Of a stretch of 37,559 bases of DNA, positions 1-8,925 are shown in pieces. The position numbers were made by a program, and so were the translations under genes. The stretch is from Thermaceae bacterium (GTDB taxonomy: Bacteria; Deinococcota; Deinococci; Deinococcales; Marinithermaceae). The stretch's first letter is position 1. Each line of letters begins with the position of its first letter. The DNA lies in the NCBI GenBank assembly GCA_027023345.1, contig JALVVO010000162.1, positions 1 through 37,559 on the forward strand. Reading direction: 5' to 3'. Below the pieces are notes generated by a model, which worked only from the letters and a program-made list of their open reading frames with translations, had not been told where the DNA came from and made no database searches.

Positions 1-790
1 GCTTTTCCTGGATCGCGGCCTCGAACCCCGCCGGCGCCTTGGTCTTGAACCAGAAGAGGTCGTGCAGGTAGGTGAGCGGGATCCAGAAGGCGAGCCGCGA
101 CCAGACCTCCTCGGGCTCGGGGTACTGGCGCACGATCCGGGCGAGCACCGCGAGCGCCCGCTCCGGCCCCAAAAGGTCGAGGCTTCCGGTCTTCAGGATG
201 GCCAGGTCCCGGGCGGCGTCGAGGGGCCCGGCGCGGGCCCAGTCCACCACGAAGACCCGGCCGTCCTCGGCGACGAGGACGTTCCCGGCCCAGAGGTCGC
301 CGTGGCCGAAGGAATGGCGGGTCCCGGCCAGCCGGTCGAGCCGCGCGCGCACCGCCTGGAAGACCGGGCGGGCGGCCTTGAGCCCGCCGAGCTCCCGCTC
401 GAAGCGCGCGATGCGGTCCTCGAGCTCAGCGAGCTCCACCGTCCCCGCCTCGGGCAGGCGGTGGAGCCGGAGGAGGAGGCCCGAGAGGCTCGCCAGGGCG
501 CGGTCGTCGAGGCAGTCCGGGCAGAAGGGGCGGCCGGGGAAGTACTCGAGCACCAGCACGCCGTGGCCGCTTTGGAGGACGACGACCTCCCGCACCCGCT
601 CGCCGAAGCCCGCCCGGGCGAGGTTCTTCGCCTCCAGGAAGGCGAGTTCCCGCTCCCTCGGCCGGTAGACCTTGTAGACGAGGGGGCCGCTCTTGAAAAC
701 CCGGGCCTCGTGCCCGGTGCCCAGGGGTTCCATTGGCCCGAAGCGGGCCTCGAGCTCGGCCAGGGCGGTCCGCACCGCCGCCTGCCCCAT
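1..790 (-). CDS. Aminoglycoside phosphotransferase (APH)/fructosamine-kinase-like family protein, C-terminus truncated by window edge
   Basis: Reverse-strand reading from ATG at 790 gives MGQAAVRTALAELEARFGPMEPLGTGHEARVFKSGPLVYKVYRPRE... with FGHGDLWAGNVLVAEDGRVFVVDWARAGPLDAARDLA (APH catalytic loop HGDxxxxN and xxxDWxxA motif). No stop before base 1, so absent from the ORF track. Confidence 0.8.
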   Translation of the reverse strand, partial: MGQAAVRTALAELEARFGPMEPLGTGHEARVFKSGPLVYKVYRPRERELAFLEAKNLARAGFGERVREVVVLQSGHGVLVLEYFPGRPFCPDCLDDRALASLSGLLLRLHRLPEAGTVELAELEDRIARFERELGGLKAARPVFQAVRARLDRLAGTRHSFGHGDLWAGNVLVAEDGRVFVVDWARAGPLDAARDLAILKTGSLDLLGPERALAVLARIVRQYPEPEEVWSRLAFWIPLTYLHDLFWFKTKAPAGFEAAIQEK

Positions 791-804
791 GCGCCCAGGG
801 TAGC

Positions 805-1944
805 ATGACCCCCGTGGCGCGGGCCCCGGATACCCTCGTCCTCCACCCCGCCTCGACGCTCGCGGTGCACGAGGGGCGGGTGGCCAGCTTCGACCTCGAG
901 GGCCGGCTGCTCACCTACTTCGAGGACGGGGTGCTCTATAAGCGCGCCCTCGACTCCAGCGTTCACGCGCGGACGCGGGAGAGGGGCAGGAGGCGGCGCT
1001 TTCGGGTCCCGAGGGCCAAGGCCCGGGAGGTCTTCGGGCGCGCCCGGGAGGTGGCCGCGGCCCGGCTCGAGGGGGCGCGAGGCGAGGCCCGATCCCGTCT
1101 TTTGCGTATTCTCGAGTGGACCCCGGAGCGGCTCCTCGCCGAGAAGGAGCGCTTTGACCGCGTCTACAAGCCGATCGCCATCCTCCCCCCGGACCGCTAC
1201 TTCACCGTCGTCCTCCAGGCCACCGAGGGCTGCACCTGGAACCGCTGCACCTTTTGCAGCTTCTACTCAGGGCGGCCGTTTTCGGCCAAGACCCCGGAGG
1301 CCTTCGCCGAGCACGCCCGGGCGGTGCGGGACTTCCTGGGCAAGAACGCCCTTTTGCGGAGGGATGTCTTCCTCGCCGACGGCAACGCGCTCGCGCTCTC
1401 GGCCTCCCGGCTCCTCCCCGTCCTGGAGGCGGCCCGGGCGACCTTTCCCGGCCGCCCGGTCTACGGCTTCATCGACCTCTACTCCGGGGAGCGCCGCGAG
1501 GAGGTCTTTTGGCGCGCGCTCAAGGAGGCGGGGCTCAAAGGGGTCTACGTGGGCATGGAGACGGGCCACGACCCCCTGCTCGCTTGGTTGCATAAGCCCG
1601 GGAGCCAAAAAGAGCTCGTCGGCTTCGTGCGGACCCTCAAGGCGGCGGGGCTCTTCGTGGGGCTGATCGTGATGGTGGGGGCCGGAGGCGAGCGCTACCG
1701 CGAGCCCCACTTCGAGGACACCCTGGCCGCGCTCCGGGCGATGCCGCTTGCCCCTCGCGACCTCGTCTTCCTCTCGCCCTTCGTCGAGGACCCCCGCTCG
1801 GTCTACCGCGAGCGGCGCGAGGCCGAGGGCATCCGGCCCCTTTCCGAGGCCGAGATCGAGGCCGAGCTCAATCGCTTCGCCGGGGCGATCCGGGCCCTCG
1901 GGCTCCGGGCGGCCCGCTACGACATTCGGGAGTTCCTCTACTAG
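805..1944 (+). CDS. Radical SAM domain protein
   Basis: ORF 733..1944 with likely start at ATG 805 (MTPVARAPDTLVLHPAS). Contains TEGCTWNRCTFCSFY (CxxxxxxCxxC variant of the radical SAM cluster motif) and GVYVGMETGHDPLL. Confidence 0.82.
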   Translation: MTPVARAPDTLVLHPASTLAVHEGRVASFDLEGRLLTYFEDGVLYKRALDSSVHARTRERGRRRRFRVPRAKAREVFGRAREVAAARLEGARGEARSRLLRILEWTPERLLAEKERFDRVYKPIAILPPDRYFTVVLQATEGCTWNRCTFCSFYSGRPFSAKTPEAFAEHARAVRDFLGKNALLRRDVFLADGNALALSASRLLPVLEAARATFPGRPVYGFIDLYSGERREEVFWRALKEAGLKGVYVGMETGHDPLLAWLHKPGSQKELVGFVRTLKAAGLFVGLIVMVGAGGERYREPHFEDTLAALRAMPLAPRDLVFLSPFVEDPRSVYRERREAEGIRPLSEAEIEAELNRFAGAIRALGLRAARYDIREFLY

Positions 1945-2531
1945 ATCAGGCCCAGCCGGCGGGCGTGCTCGAGCGCCTCCACCCGGCCGTGGGCGTCGAG
2001 CTTCAGGTAGAGCTTCTTGGTGTAGTCGCGCACGGTCTCGGGGCTCAGGTCGAGGCGCATCGCGATCTGCTTGGAGGAGAGCCCCTCGGCGAGGAGGCGC
2101 AGGACCTCGAGCTCCCGAGCGGTGAGGTCGGGGAGCGGCGGGGGCTCGAAGCGCCGCATCCGCCCCGCCTTCAGCGCCTCCAGGACCTCGGCGACCTCGA
2201 GGGGGCTCGCCTCCTTGGAGAGGAAGGCGTTGGCGCCGGCCCGGGCCGCCTCCACCTGAAGCGCCGGCTCGGTGAAGGTGGTGAGCATGACGATGGAACC
2301 CTCGAACCCACGACGGCGGAGTTCGCGGGCGGCCTCGATCCCGTCCATGTCGGGCATCTTGATGTCGAGCAGTACGGCGTCAATGGTCAGGGTGAGCGCT
2401 TTCTTCACGGCCTCGCGGCCGTTTGAGGCCTCGCCGACCACCTTGAAGCCCTGGCGCTCGAGCATGGCCTTGAGCCCCACGCGAAAGAGGGGATGGTCGT
2501 CGACAATCAGCAGCCGCATTTTCGCCTCCAA
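1941..2531 (-). CDS. NarL/LuxR-type response regulator
   Basis: N-terminal receiver MRLLIVDDHPLFRVGLKAML...VLLDIKMPDMDGIEAA...; C-terminal LuxR HTH LTARELEVLRLLAEGLSSKQIAMRLDLSPETVRDYTKKLYLKLDAHGR. Confidence 0.93.
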   Translation of the reverse strand: MEAKMRLLIVDDHPLFRVGLKAMLERQGFKVVGEASNGREAVKKALTLTIDAVLLDIKMPDMDGIEAARELRRRGFEGSIVMLTTFTEPALQVEAARAGANAFLSKEASPLEVAEVLEALKAGRMRRFEPPPLPDLTARELEVLRLLAEGLSSKQIAMRLDLSPETVRDYTKKLYLKLDAHGRVEALEHARRLGLI

Positions 2532-2547
2532 TACCCTTGTTTGTAGC

Positions 2548-3654
2548 TTACCAAATCGTCTCCATCGTCTCGTATACGGTGTGGGGGTCGTAGTGCGCCT
2601 CGAGCCGCAGGCAGGCCCCGCCGAGCGGGCTCTGGCAGGCGAGGAGCCGCCCGTGGTGGATCTCGGCCACGCGCCGGGCGATGTAGAGGCCGAGTCCGGC
2701 CGAGCCCGAGCGGACCCCCTGGTAGCGGCTCGAGCGGTAGGGCTTGGTCAGGCTGTCCACGCTGCCGGGCAGCCCGGGGCCGTCGTCGGCGACCTCGACC
2801 CAGCCGTCGCCGACGCGGATAAGCACCCGGGAGCGGGCGAAGCGGATGGCGTTGTCGATCAGGTTGTCCAGGGCGCGCTCGAGCATGTCGCGGTCCACCT
2901 TGGCCCGGCCCTTGCCCTCGACCCGGATCACCACCCGGCGCTGGCTGGCCCGGGGCAGGTGGCGGAGCCGGAGCGCCTCCGCCAGCTCCCGGAGGTCGGT
3001 GGGCTCGGCCTTGGGCTTTAGGGACTCGATCCGGCTGGCGGCGAGGAGGTTTTCGAGGAGGCGGTAGACCCGCTGCATTTCGATCTCGATCTGGCGGAGC
3101 ATCTGCACCCGGTTCTCCCGGCCGATGTCGTCGGCCTCGGCCAGGTAGTCGAGGGCCCGCAGGGCGCCCAGGATCGGGGTCTTGAGGTCGTGGGCCATGG
3201 CGGCGATGAAGAGCTCGCGCTCCTCGGCGGCCTGCCGGAGGTGCTCGAGCAGCTCCTCGAAGCGCTCGCGCAGGATGGCGACCTCCCGGGGCAGGGGCTG
3301 CTCGACCGGGGGCAGGTAGAGGTCGCCGATCGAGCGCTGGCTGACCTTGAGGTAGCGCATGTCGCGTTCGAGCGCGTCGAGGGGGGCGAGGATGCGCCGC
3401 GAGAGACCGTAGCCGACCCCTACCGCGATCAGCAAAGTGAGGCTGAGCGCCGCCGCCACCGGCCAGGTGAGCTGGGGCCGGGCCTCGGGGGCGATCAGCC
3501 AAAGGGCGGCGGTCACCGACGCGATGGGGGTAAAGGCGAGCGCGGCGACGGTGACCGCGAGCTGCGCCCGCAGGCTGCCGCGAGCGTTAGGCGGGGACTT
3601 CGCTCGCTTCTTGCGCGTGCGCGATGGCCTTTTCGGTTTCGACGTCGAAGGCAT
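2548..3654 (-). CDS. Membrane sensor histidine kinase
   Basis: Two hydrophobic segments, H-box MAHDLKTPILGALRALDYL, N-box DNLIDNAIRFA, G boxes VADDGPGLPG and GSAGLGLYIARRVAEIHHGRL; lies directly upstream of the response regulator. Confidence 0.9.
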   Translation of the reverse strand: MPSTSKPKRPSRTRKKRAKSPPNARGSLRAQLAVTVAALAFTPIASVTAALWLIAPEARPQLTWPVAAALSLTLLIAVGVGYGLSRRILAPLDALERDMRYLKVSQRSIGDLYLPPVEQPLPREVAILRERFEELLEHLRQAAEERELFIAAMAHDLKTPILGALRALDYLAEADDIGRENRVQMLRQIEIEMQRVYRLLENLLAASRIESLKPKAEPTDLRELAEALRLRHLPRASQRRVVIRVEGKGRAKVDRDMLERALDNLIDNAIRFARSRVLIRVGDGWVEVADDGPGLPGSVDSLTKPYRSSRYQGVRSGSAGLGLYIARRVAEIHHGRLLACQSPLGGACLRLEAHYDPHTVYETMETIW

Positions 3655-4729
3655 GCAACCGGTCCCGGTTTACCACCAGCTCGACCTTCTCCCCGACCTT
3701 GACGGGGATGTGGCCCTCGAGGCGGGCGGTGACGAGCGCCCCGTCCACGTTGACGTGGATCTCGGTATCGGCACCGAGCGGCTCGACGATCTCCACCTCG
3801 CCCACCAGGGTGTTCTCCTCGTGCTCCACGGTGTGGTAGCCCTTGAGCTCGAGGTGCTCGGGGCGGACGCCGAGCCAGACCCGCTTGCCCACGTAGCCCT
3901 GTTCCTTGAGCTCCTTGGCCATCTTGGCGTTGGCGCGGATCCGGACCCCCTCGCGCACCAGGTAGATCGCGCCCCCTTCCTCGACCACGTGGACCTCGAT
4001 GAAGTTCATCGAGGGGCTGCCGATGAAGCCGGCGACGAACTTGTTCACCGGGAAGTCGTAGAGGTTCAGGGGGGTGTCGATCTGCTGGATCTCGCCGTCC
4101 TTCATCACCACGATGCGCTCGCCCATGGTCATGGCCTCGATCTGGTCGTGGGTGACGTAGATCGTGGTGACGCCGAGGCGGCGGTGGAGCTTAGAGATCT
4201 CGGCCCGCATCTCCACCCGGAGCTTCGCGTCCAGGTTGCTTAGGGGCTCGTCCATGAGGAAGACCTGGGGTTCGCGGACGATCGCCCGTCCAAGCGCGAC
4301 CCGCTGGCGCTGGCCGCCGGAGAGCTCGCGGGGCTTGCGCTTCAAGAGGTGCTCGATCTTCAGGATCTTCGCCGCCTCCTTGACCCGGCGGTCGATCTCG
4401 TCGCGGGGCACCCGCCGGAGGCGGAGGCCGAAGGCCATGTTGTCGTAGACGTTCATGTGGGGGTAGAGGGCGTAGTTCTGGAAGACCATGGCGATGTCGC
4501 GGTCTTTCGGGGGGACGTCGTTCACCAGCCGGTCGCCGATGTAGATGTTGCCCTCGCTGACCTCCTCGAGCCCCGCGATCATCCGGAGGGTGGTGGTCTT
4601 GCCGCACCCCGAGGGGCCGACGAAGACCACGAACTCCCCGTCCTTGGTCTCGAGGTTGAAGTCCTTGACGGCGACGACCTTGCCGAAGCGCTTCCAAACG
4701 TGCTCGAGCTTGACCTTAGCCATGACCAC
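3587..4729 (-). CDS. MalK/UgpC-type sugar ABC transporter ATP-binding protein
   Basis: Walker A GPSGCGKTTTLRMIAGLEEVSEG, signature LSGGQRQRVALGRAIVREPQVFLMDEPLSNLDAKLR, and a C-terminal TOBE-like regulatory region. Confidence 0.93.
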   Translation of the reverse strand: MVMAKVKLEHVWKRFGKVVAVKDFNLETKDGEFVVFVGPSGCGKTTTLRMIAGLEEVSEGNIYIGDRLVNDVPPKDRDIAMVFQNYALYPHMNVYDNMAFGLRLRRVPRDEIDRRVKEAAKILKIEHLLKRKPRELSGGQRQRVALGRAIVREPQVFLMDEPLSNLDAKLRVEMRAEISKLHRRLGVTTIYVTHDQIEAMTMGERIVVMKDGEIQQIDTPLNLYDFPVNKFVAGFIGSPSMNFIEVHVVEEGGAIYLVREGVRIRANAKMAKELKEQGYVGKRVWLGVRPEHLELKGYHTVEHEENTLVGEVEIVEPLGADTEIHVNVDGALVTARLEGHIPVKVGEKVELVVNRDRLHAFDVETEKAIAHAQEASEVPA

Positions 4730-4819
4730 CTCCTTCTCCCACGCTCTGAGCCGGAAGGCCCATCGGGGAGTTCCCTGAAGGAGACCCTTGGGGTCCCGCC
4801 GCCATTTTACCCGTAGCTA

Positions 4820-4875
4820 GTGGCCTGTGGCCTGTGGAAGTCCTTTCCACAAGCCACGGGCTACAGGCCACAAGC
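4820..4875. repeat. Imperfect inverted repeat built of GTGGCCTGTG / CTTGTGGC units, between the ABC ATPase and glpX
   Basis: agtggcctgtggcctgtggaagtcctttccacaagccacgggctacaggccacaagcc; core hairpin TGTGGAA...TTCCACA with imperfectly complementary outer arms. Confidence 0.6.
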
Positions 4876-4879
4876 CCCC

Positions 4880-5848
4880 TTACAACCGCACCGTCACCCG
4901 TGCACCCTCGTCGAAGAGGTGGATCGAGTCGATGAACCGCACCACCTTGGTGGCAAAGCCCATCGCCAGCGAGTGGGTCCGGGCGCCGCCGCCGAAGTAG
5001 CGGATGCCGCGGAGGATGTCGCCGTCGGTGATGCCGGTGGCGGCGAAGACGATCTCCTTGCCCGGGGCGAGGTCCTCGGTCTTGTAGATCTTTTCGGCCG
5101 ATGCGCCCATGGACTCAAGCCGGGCCCGCTCCTCCTCGTCCTCGGGGTAAAAGCGCGCCTGGATCTCGCCGCCGAGCGCTTTGAGCGCGGCCGCCGCCAG
5201 CACCCCTTCGGGCGCGCCGCCGATCCCCATCACCGCGTGCACCCCGGTGCCCCGGAGGGCCGCCGCCAGGGCCGCGATCACGTCGCCGTCGCCGATCAGC
5301 TTGACCCGGGCTCCGGCGGCCCGGATCTCGCTAATCAGCTTCTCGTGCCGGGGCCGGTCGAGCACCACCACGACGAGGTCCTCGACGTCGCGGTTTAGGG
5401 CCAGGGCGATGGCCTTGAGGTTCGCCTCCACCGGCCAGTCGAGCCCCACCTTGCCCGCCGCCGGCGGGGGGACGATGAGCTTTTCCATGTACATGTCGGG
5501 GGCGTGGAAGAGCCCGCCTTTCTCGCTGATGGCGATCACCGTCACCGCGTTCGGGAGCCCCTTGGCGGCGATGTTGGTGCCCTCGACCGGGTCCACGGCG
5601 ATGTCCACCTCGGGGCCCCCAAGGCCGAGCTTTTCCCCGATGTAGAGCATGGGGGCCTCGTCCATCTCCCCCTCGCCGATCACCACCGTGCCGCTGATGG
5701 GGAGCTCGTTCAGCACCTGGCGCATCGCCTCGGTAGCGACCTCGTCCACCATGTGCTTGTCCCCCTTGCCGGTCCAGCGGCCGGCGGCGAGGGCGGCCTG
5801 CTCGGTGACCCGAACGATCTCCAGGGCCAGCTCGCGCTCGATCAGCAT
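4880..5848 (-). CDS. glpX: Class II fructose-1,6-bisphosphatase
   Basis: [43 protein letters not shown]...[20 protein letters not shown]...[12 protein letters not shown]...[16 protein letters not shown]: characteristic GlpX motifs. Confidence 0.95.
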   Translation of the reverse strand: MLIERELALEIVRVTEQAALAAGRWTGKGDKHMVDEVATEAMRQVLNELPISGTVVIGEGEMDEAPMLYIGEKLGLGGPEVDIAVDPVEGTNIAAKGLPNAVTVIAISEKGGLFHAPDMYMEKLIVPPPAAGKVGLDWPVEANLKAIALALNRDVEDLVVVVLDRPRHEKLISEIRAAGARVKLIGDGDVIAALAAALRGTGVHAVMGIGGAPEGVLAAAALKALGGEIQARFYPEDEEERARLESMGASAEKIYKTEDLAPGKEIVFAATGITDGDILRGIRYFGGGARTHSLAMGFATKVVRFIDSIHLFDEGARVTVRL

Positions 5849-5884
5849 GCCTTTAGCCTAACGCCCGGAGCGTGGCTCCGTGGG

Positions 5885-7075
5885 TTACTCGTAGCGGAGG
5901 GCCTCGATGGGGTCGAGGCGGGCGGCTTGGTCGGCGGGCCAAACCCCGAAGAAGATCCCCACCAGGGCGCTCACGCCGAGGGCCAAGAGCACCGTCTTCG
6001 GGCTCAAAATGAAGACTTCGAAGAAGGGAACCGCCGCCACCACGAGGTAGAGGACGCCGGCCGCGAGGGCGATGCCTAGGATTCCTCCGGTGAGGGTGAG
6101 GAGGGTGGCCTCGAGCAGGAACTGGGTGCGAATCGCCGCGGCGGTGGCCCCGAGCGCCTTTCTAAGCCCGATCTCGCGGGTCCGCTCGGCGACCGAGACC
6201 AGCATGATGTTCATGATCCCGATCCCGCCCACGAGGAGCGAGAGCGCCCCGATCCCCCCGAGCAGCGCCTGGAGCATCAGGGTGATCTGGGAGAGGGTTT
6301 GGGTGAAGGTCTCGATGCTCTGCACCTGGATCCGCCCCTCGCCGTAGCGCTTTTCGAGGAGGGCCTTGACCCGGTCGGCGACGAGCTTCATCTCGACGCC
6401 CGGGCGGACTTTCAGCTCGAAGGCGTCGTAGCGCCCCCGGCGGGCCGAGGGAACGTTCTGCCAGATCCAACGGTAGGGGACGTAGGCCTGCGGGCGGTTG
6501 AAGGTGGCGAAGAGTCCGCCCAAGGGCTTGGTCGTTCCCACGACGGCAAGCCGTGCCCGGCGCGGGCCGAAGGCGAGCTCGACCCGCTTGCCTACCGAGG
6601 CTTTGAGCTTCTCCTTTGCCGCCTGGGTAAGGACCGCGAGGGGCAAGCCCCGCTTGGCTTCGGAAGCGGTATAAAAGCGTCCCTCGGCGAGCTCGACGCC
6701 GGGATCGAGCTCGGGGAGGTCCCCGGGTACCCCGAGTACCCGGACCTCCACGGGTTTCCCCCTTTCGTCCCGCCCCACCGCGAAGGCGAAGACGTAGGGA
6801 ATGACCCGAACGGGAAGGGCGCTGAGGAGCCTCCGGTCGGCCTCGCGGAACCGCACGGGGGGCTGGCCCGGGGCCCACTCCCCTTGAACGAAGATGCTGC
6901 GTCCGGCCACCTGCTCAAGGCCCCGCCGGATCCCGTAGGTGGCGATCTCGCCCAAGCTGATGAGGGCGGTGACGGCGAAGACGCCGATGATCACCCCGAG
7001 GAGGGAGAGGAAGGTGCGGAGCTTGTGGGCAAAGAGGGCCTCGATCGCGGTGAGAAAGAGGTCAGCGAACCTCAT
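5885..7075 (-). CDS. MacB-type ABC transporter permease
   Basis: MRFADLFLTAIEALFAHKLRTFLSLLGVIIGVFAVTALISLG...; C-terminal IGIMNIMLVSVAERTREIGLRKALGATAAAIRTQFLLEA (FtsX/MacB). Confidence 0.94.
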   Translation of the reverse strand: MRFADLFLTAIEALFAHKLRTFLSLLGVIIGVFAVTALISLGEIATYGIRRGLEQVAGRSIFVQGEWAPGQPPVRFREADRRLLSALPVRVIPYVFAFAVGRDERGKPVEVRVLGVPGDLPELDPGVELAEGRFYTASEAKRGLPLAVLTQAAKEKLKASVGKRVELAFGPRRARLAVVGTTKPLGGLFATFNRPQAYVPYRWIWQNVPSARRGRYDAFELKVRPGVEMKLVADRVKALLEKRYGEGRIQVQSIETFTQTLSQITLMLQALLGGIGALSLLVGGIGIMNIMLVSVAERTREIGLRKALGATAAAIRTQFLLEATLLTLTGGILGIALAAGVLYLVVAAVPFFEVFILSPKTVLLALGVSALVGIFFGVWPADQAARLDPIEALRYE

Positions 7076-7754
7076 CGGCGACCACCTCCCCGTCCCGCAT
7101 GCGGATCACCCGGTGGGCGTAGGCGGCGACCTCGGGCTCGTGGGTGACGATCACCACCGTACGGCCGCGCGCGTGCAGCTCGGAGAAAAGCCGCATGACC
7201 TCGCGGCCGCTCTCGCTGTCGAGGTTGCCGGTGGGCTCGTCGGCGAGGAGGATGGCCGGCTCCTGGGCGAGCGCCCGGGCGATCGCGACCCGCTGCTTCT
7301 GGCCGCCGGAGAGCTCGGAAGGAAGATGGTCGAGCCGGTCTTCGAGCCCCACCGCGGCGAGCGCCTCTTCGGCCGCTGCCCGCCGCGCCCTGAGCGGCAC
7401 TCCCCGGTAGGCGAGGGGGAGCTCGACGTTTTTCAAGGCGCTGGCCCGGGGCAAGAGGAAGAACGCCTGGAAGACGAAGCCGATCGTGCGGTTTCGTACC
7501 CTCGCGGCCTCGGTCTCGTCGAGGGCGGTGACGTCCTGGCCGGCGAGCCGGTAGGTGCCCGCGCTCGGTCGATCGAGAAGGCCGAGGATGTGGAGGAGGG
7601 TGCTCTTCCCCGAGCCCGAGGGGCCCATGATGGCGATGAACTCGCCTTCCTCGACGGTGAGGTCGATCCCTTTCAGGGCCATGACCTCCACCGTCCGCCG
7701 CCCGCTCCCCGAGCGGTAGACCTTGGCGACCCCTTGGAGCTCAACCAGCGCCAT
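7062..7754 (-). CDS. MacB/LolD-type ABC transporter ATP-binding protein
   Basis: GPSGSGKSTLLHILGLLDRPSAGTYRLAGQDV...LSGGQKQRVAIARALAQEPAILLADEPTGNLDSESG. Confidence 0.95.
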   Translation of the reverse strand: MALVELQGVAKVYRSGSGRRTVEVMALKGIDLTVEEGEFIAIMGPSGSGKSTLLHILGLLDRPSAGTYRLAGQDVTALDETEAARVRNRTIGFVFQAFFLLPRASALKNVELPLAYRGVPLRARRAAAEEALAAVGLEDRLDHLPSELSGGQKQRVAIARALAQEPAILLADEPTGNLDSESGREVMRLFSELHARGRTVVIVTHEPEVAAYAHRVIRMRDGEVVADEVR

Positions 7755-8925
7755 TTTCGCCCTCCTCGTCCTCGAAGGTGGGGAGGACGGGGGCGCCCTC
7801 TTCGAGCCCTTCCGGCGGGAGCCGGATCACCGGGGTGCCCGGGGAAAGGCCCGAGACCGCGGCCTGGGTCAGGTTCTGGGCCCGCTTTTCCACCACTGCG
7901 CGGTGGGCCTTGCCCTTCTCGATCGTCCAGACGTAGGTCTTGCCGCCCTTCTCGACGAGGGCTTCGAGCGGCACCACCACCGCGTCCTCGATCCGCTCGA
8001 CCTCGACGTAGGCGGTGAGCGAAAGGCCCGGCATCCCGTGGCCCGGGGGCATGGGGGCGAGCTCCACCGGGACCCAGGCGCTCTCGCCCTCGCGCTCTGG
8101 GGGAAGGATTCGTTCCACCCGGCTCGGTACAAAATGGTCTTCCTCGCCGGCGAGCTCGACCCGGGCGGGGAGCCCCTCCTTGAGCTCGGCGGCTTCGGCC
8201 TCGGGAAAGCGGGCGTAGGGGCGGACGCTCCCCTCGACCACCAGCACCGCCTCGCCCTGGGCGAGCTCCCCGGGGTGGAAGGGGAGGGCTTCGAGGACCC
8301 CCGCCGTCGGCGCGACGAGGCGGGTTTTTGCGAGGGTCTCCTTAGCTTCCTTGAGGGCCGCTTCCAGCTCGGCCCGACGGGATTTGGCCTGGGCCTCTGC
8401 GCGCTCGGCCTCGAGCTTTAGGGCTTCAAGGGCACGGTCGTTCTCGGCGAGGGCGTCCTCGGCGGCCTTTAGCTCAGTCCGGCTCGCCGCGCCGGCCTCG
8501 TAGAGCGCCCGGGTGAGGGCCAGCTTTTCGGCGAGCGCCCTTCGTTTTTCGAGCAGGGCTTGCTTTCGCGCCTTGCGGTCTGCTGCGGCGGCCCGTTGCT
8601 CGGCTTCAAAAGCCGCGAGGCGGGCCTTCGCGAGGTCGAGTCGGCGCCGGGCCTCGGCGTCCTCCAGCCTCGCGATGACCTCTCCCTTTTCCACCCGGTC
8701 GCCAGGGTTCTTTCTCACCTCGGCGACGCGGCCGCCCGCTGGAAAGGCGAGCCGGATCCGCTCGGCCCTCAAGTAGCCGTCGGCGCTCACCTCGCGGACG
8801 AAGGTGGTCTCCTTGGCCCGGGCCGCGTAGACCGGCTGGGCGCGCTCGCCGGGCTTTTTTAGGAGGCCGTAGGCGGTGGCGAGAAGGAGGACGGCGATGA
8901 AGAGCCAAAAGACGACCTTTTTCAC
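7741..8925 (-). CDS. HlyD/MacA-type periplasmic adaptor subunit
   Basis: N-terminal TM, SADGYLRAERIRLAFPAGGRVAEVRKNPGDRVEKGEVIARLED lipoyl-like motif, long coiled coil, APTAGVLEALPFHPGELAQGE. Confidence 0.88.
   Translation of the reverse strand: MKKVVFWLFIAVLLLATAYGLLKKPGERAQPVYAARAKETTFVREVSADGYLRAERIRLAFPAGGRVAEVRKNPGDRVEKGEVIARLEDAEARRRLDLAKARLAAFEAEQRAAAADRKARKQALLEKRRALAEKLALTRALYEAGAASRTELKAAEDALAENDRALEALKLEAERAEAQAKSRRAELEAALKEAKETLAKTRLVAPTAGVLEALPFHPGELAQGEAVLVVEGSVRPYARFPEAEAAELKEGLPARVELAGEEDHFVPSRVERILPPEREGESAWVPVELAPMPPGHGMPGLSLTAYVEVERIEDAVVVPLEALVEKGGKTYVWTIEKGKAHRAVVEKRAQNLTQAAVSGLSPGTPVIRLPPEGLEEGAPVLPTFEDEEGENGAG

Noticed and set aside
62-808. 248-aa + strand ORF at the window start
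   Set aside because: Antisense to the APH-family kinase frame, which has catalytic motifs.
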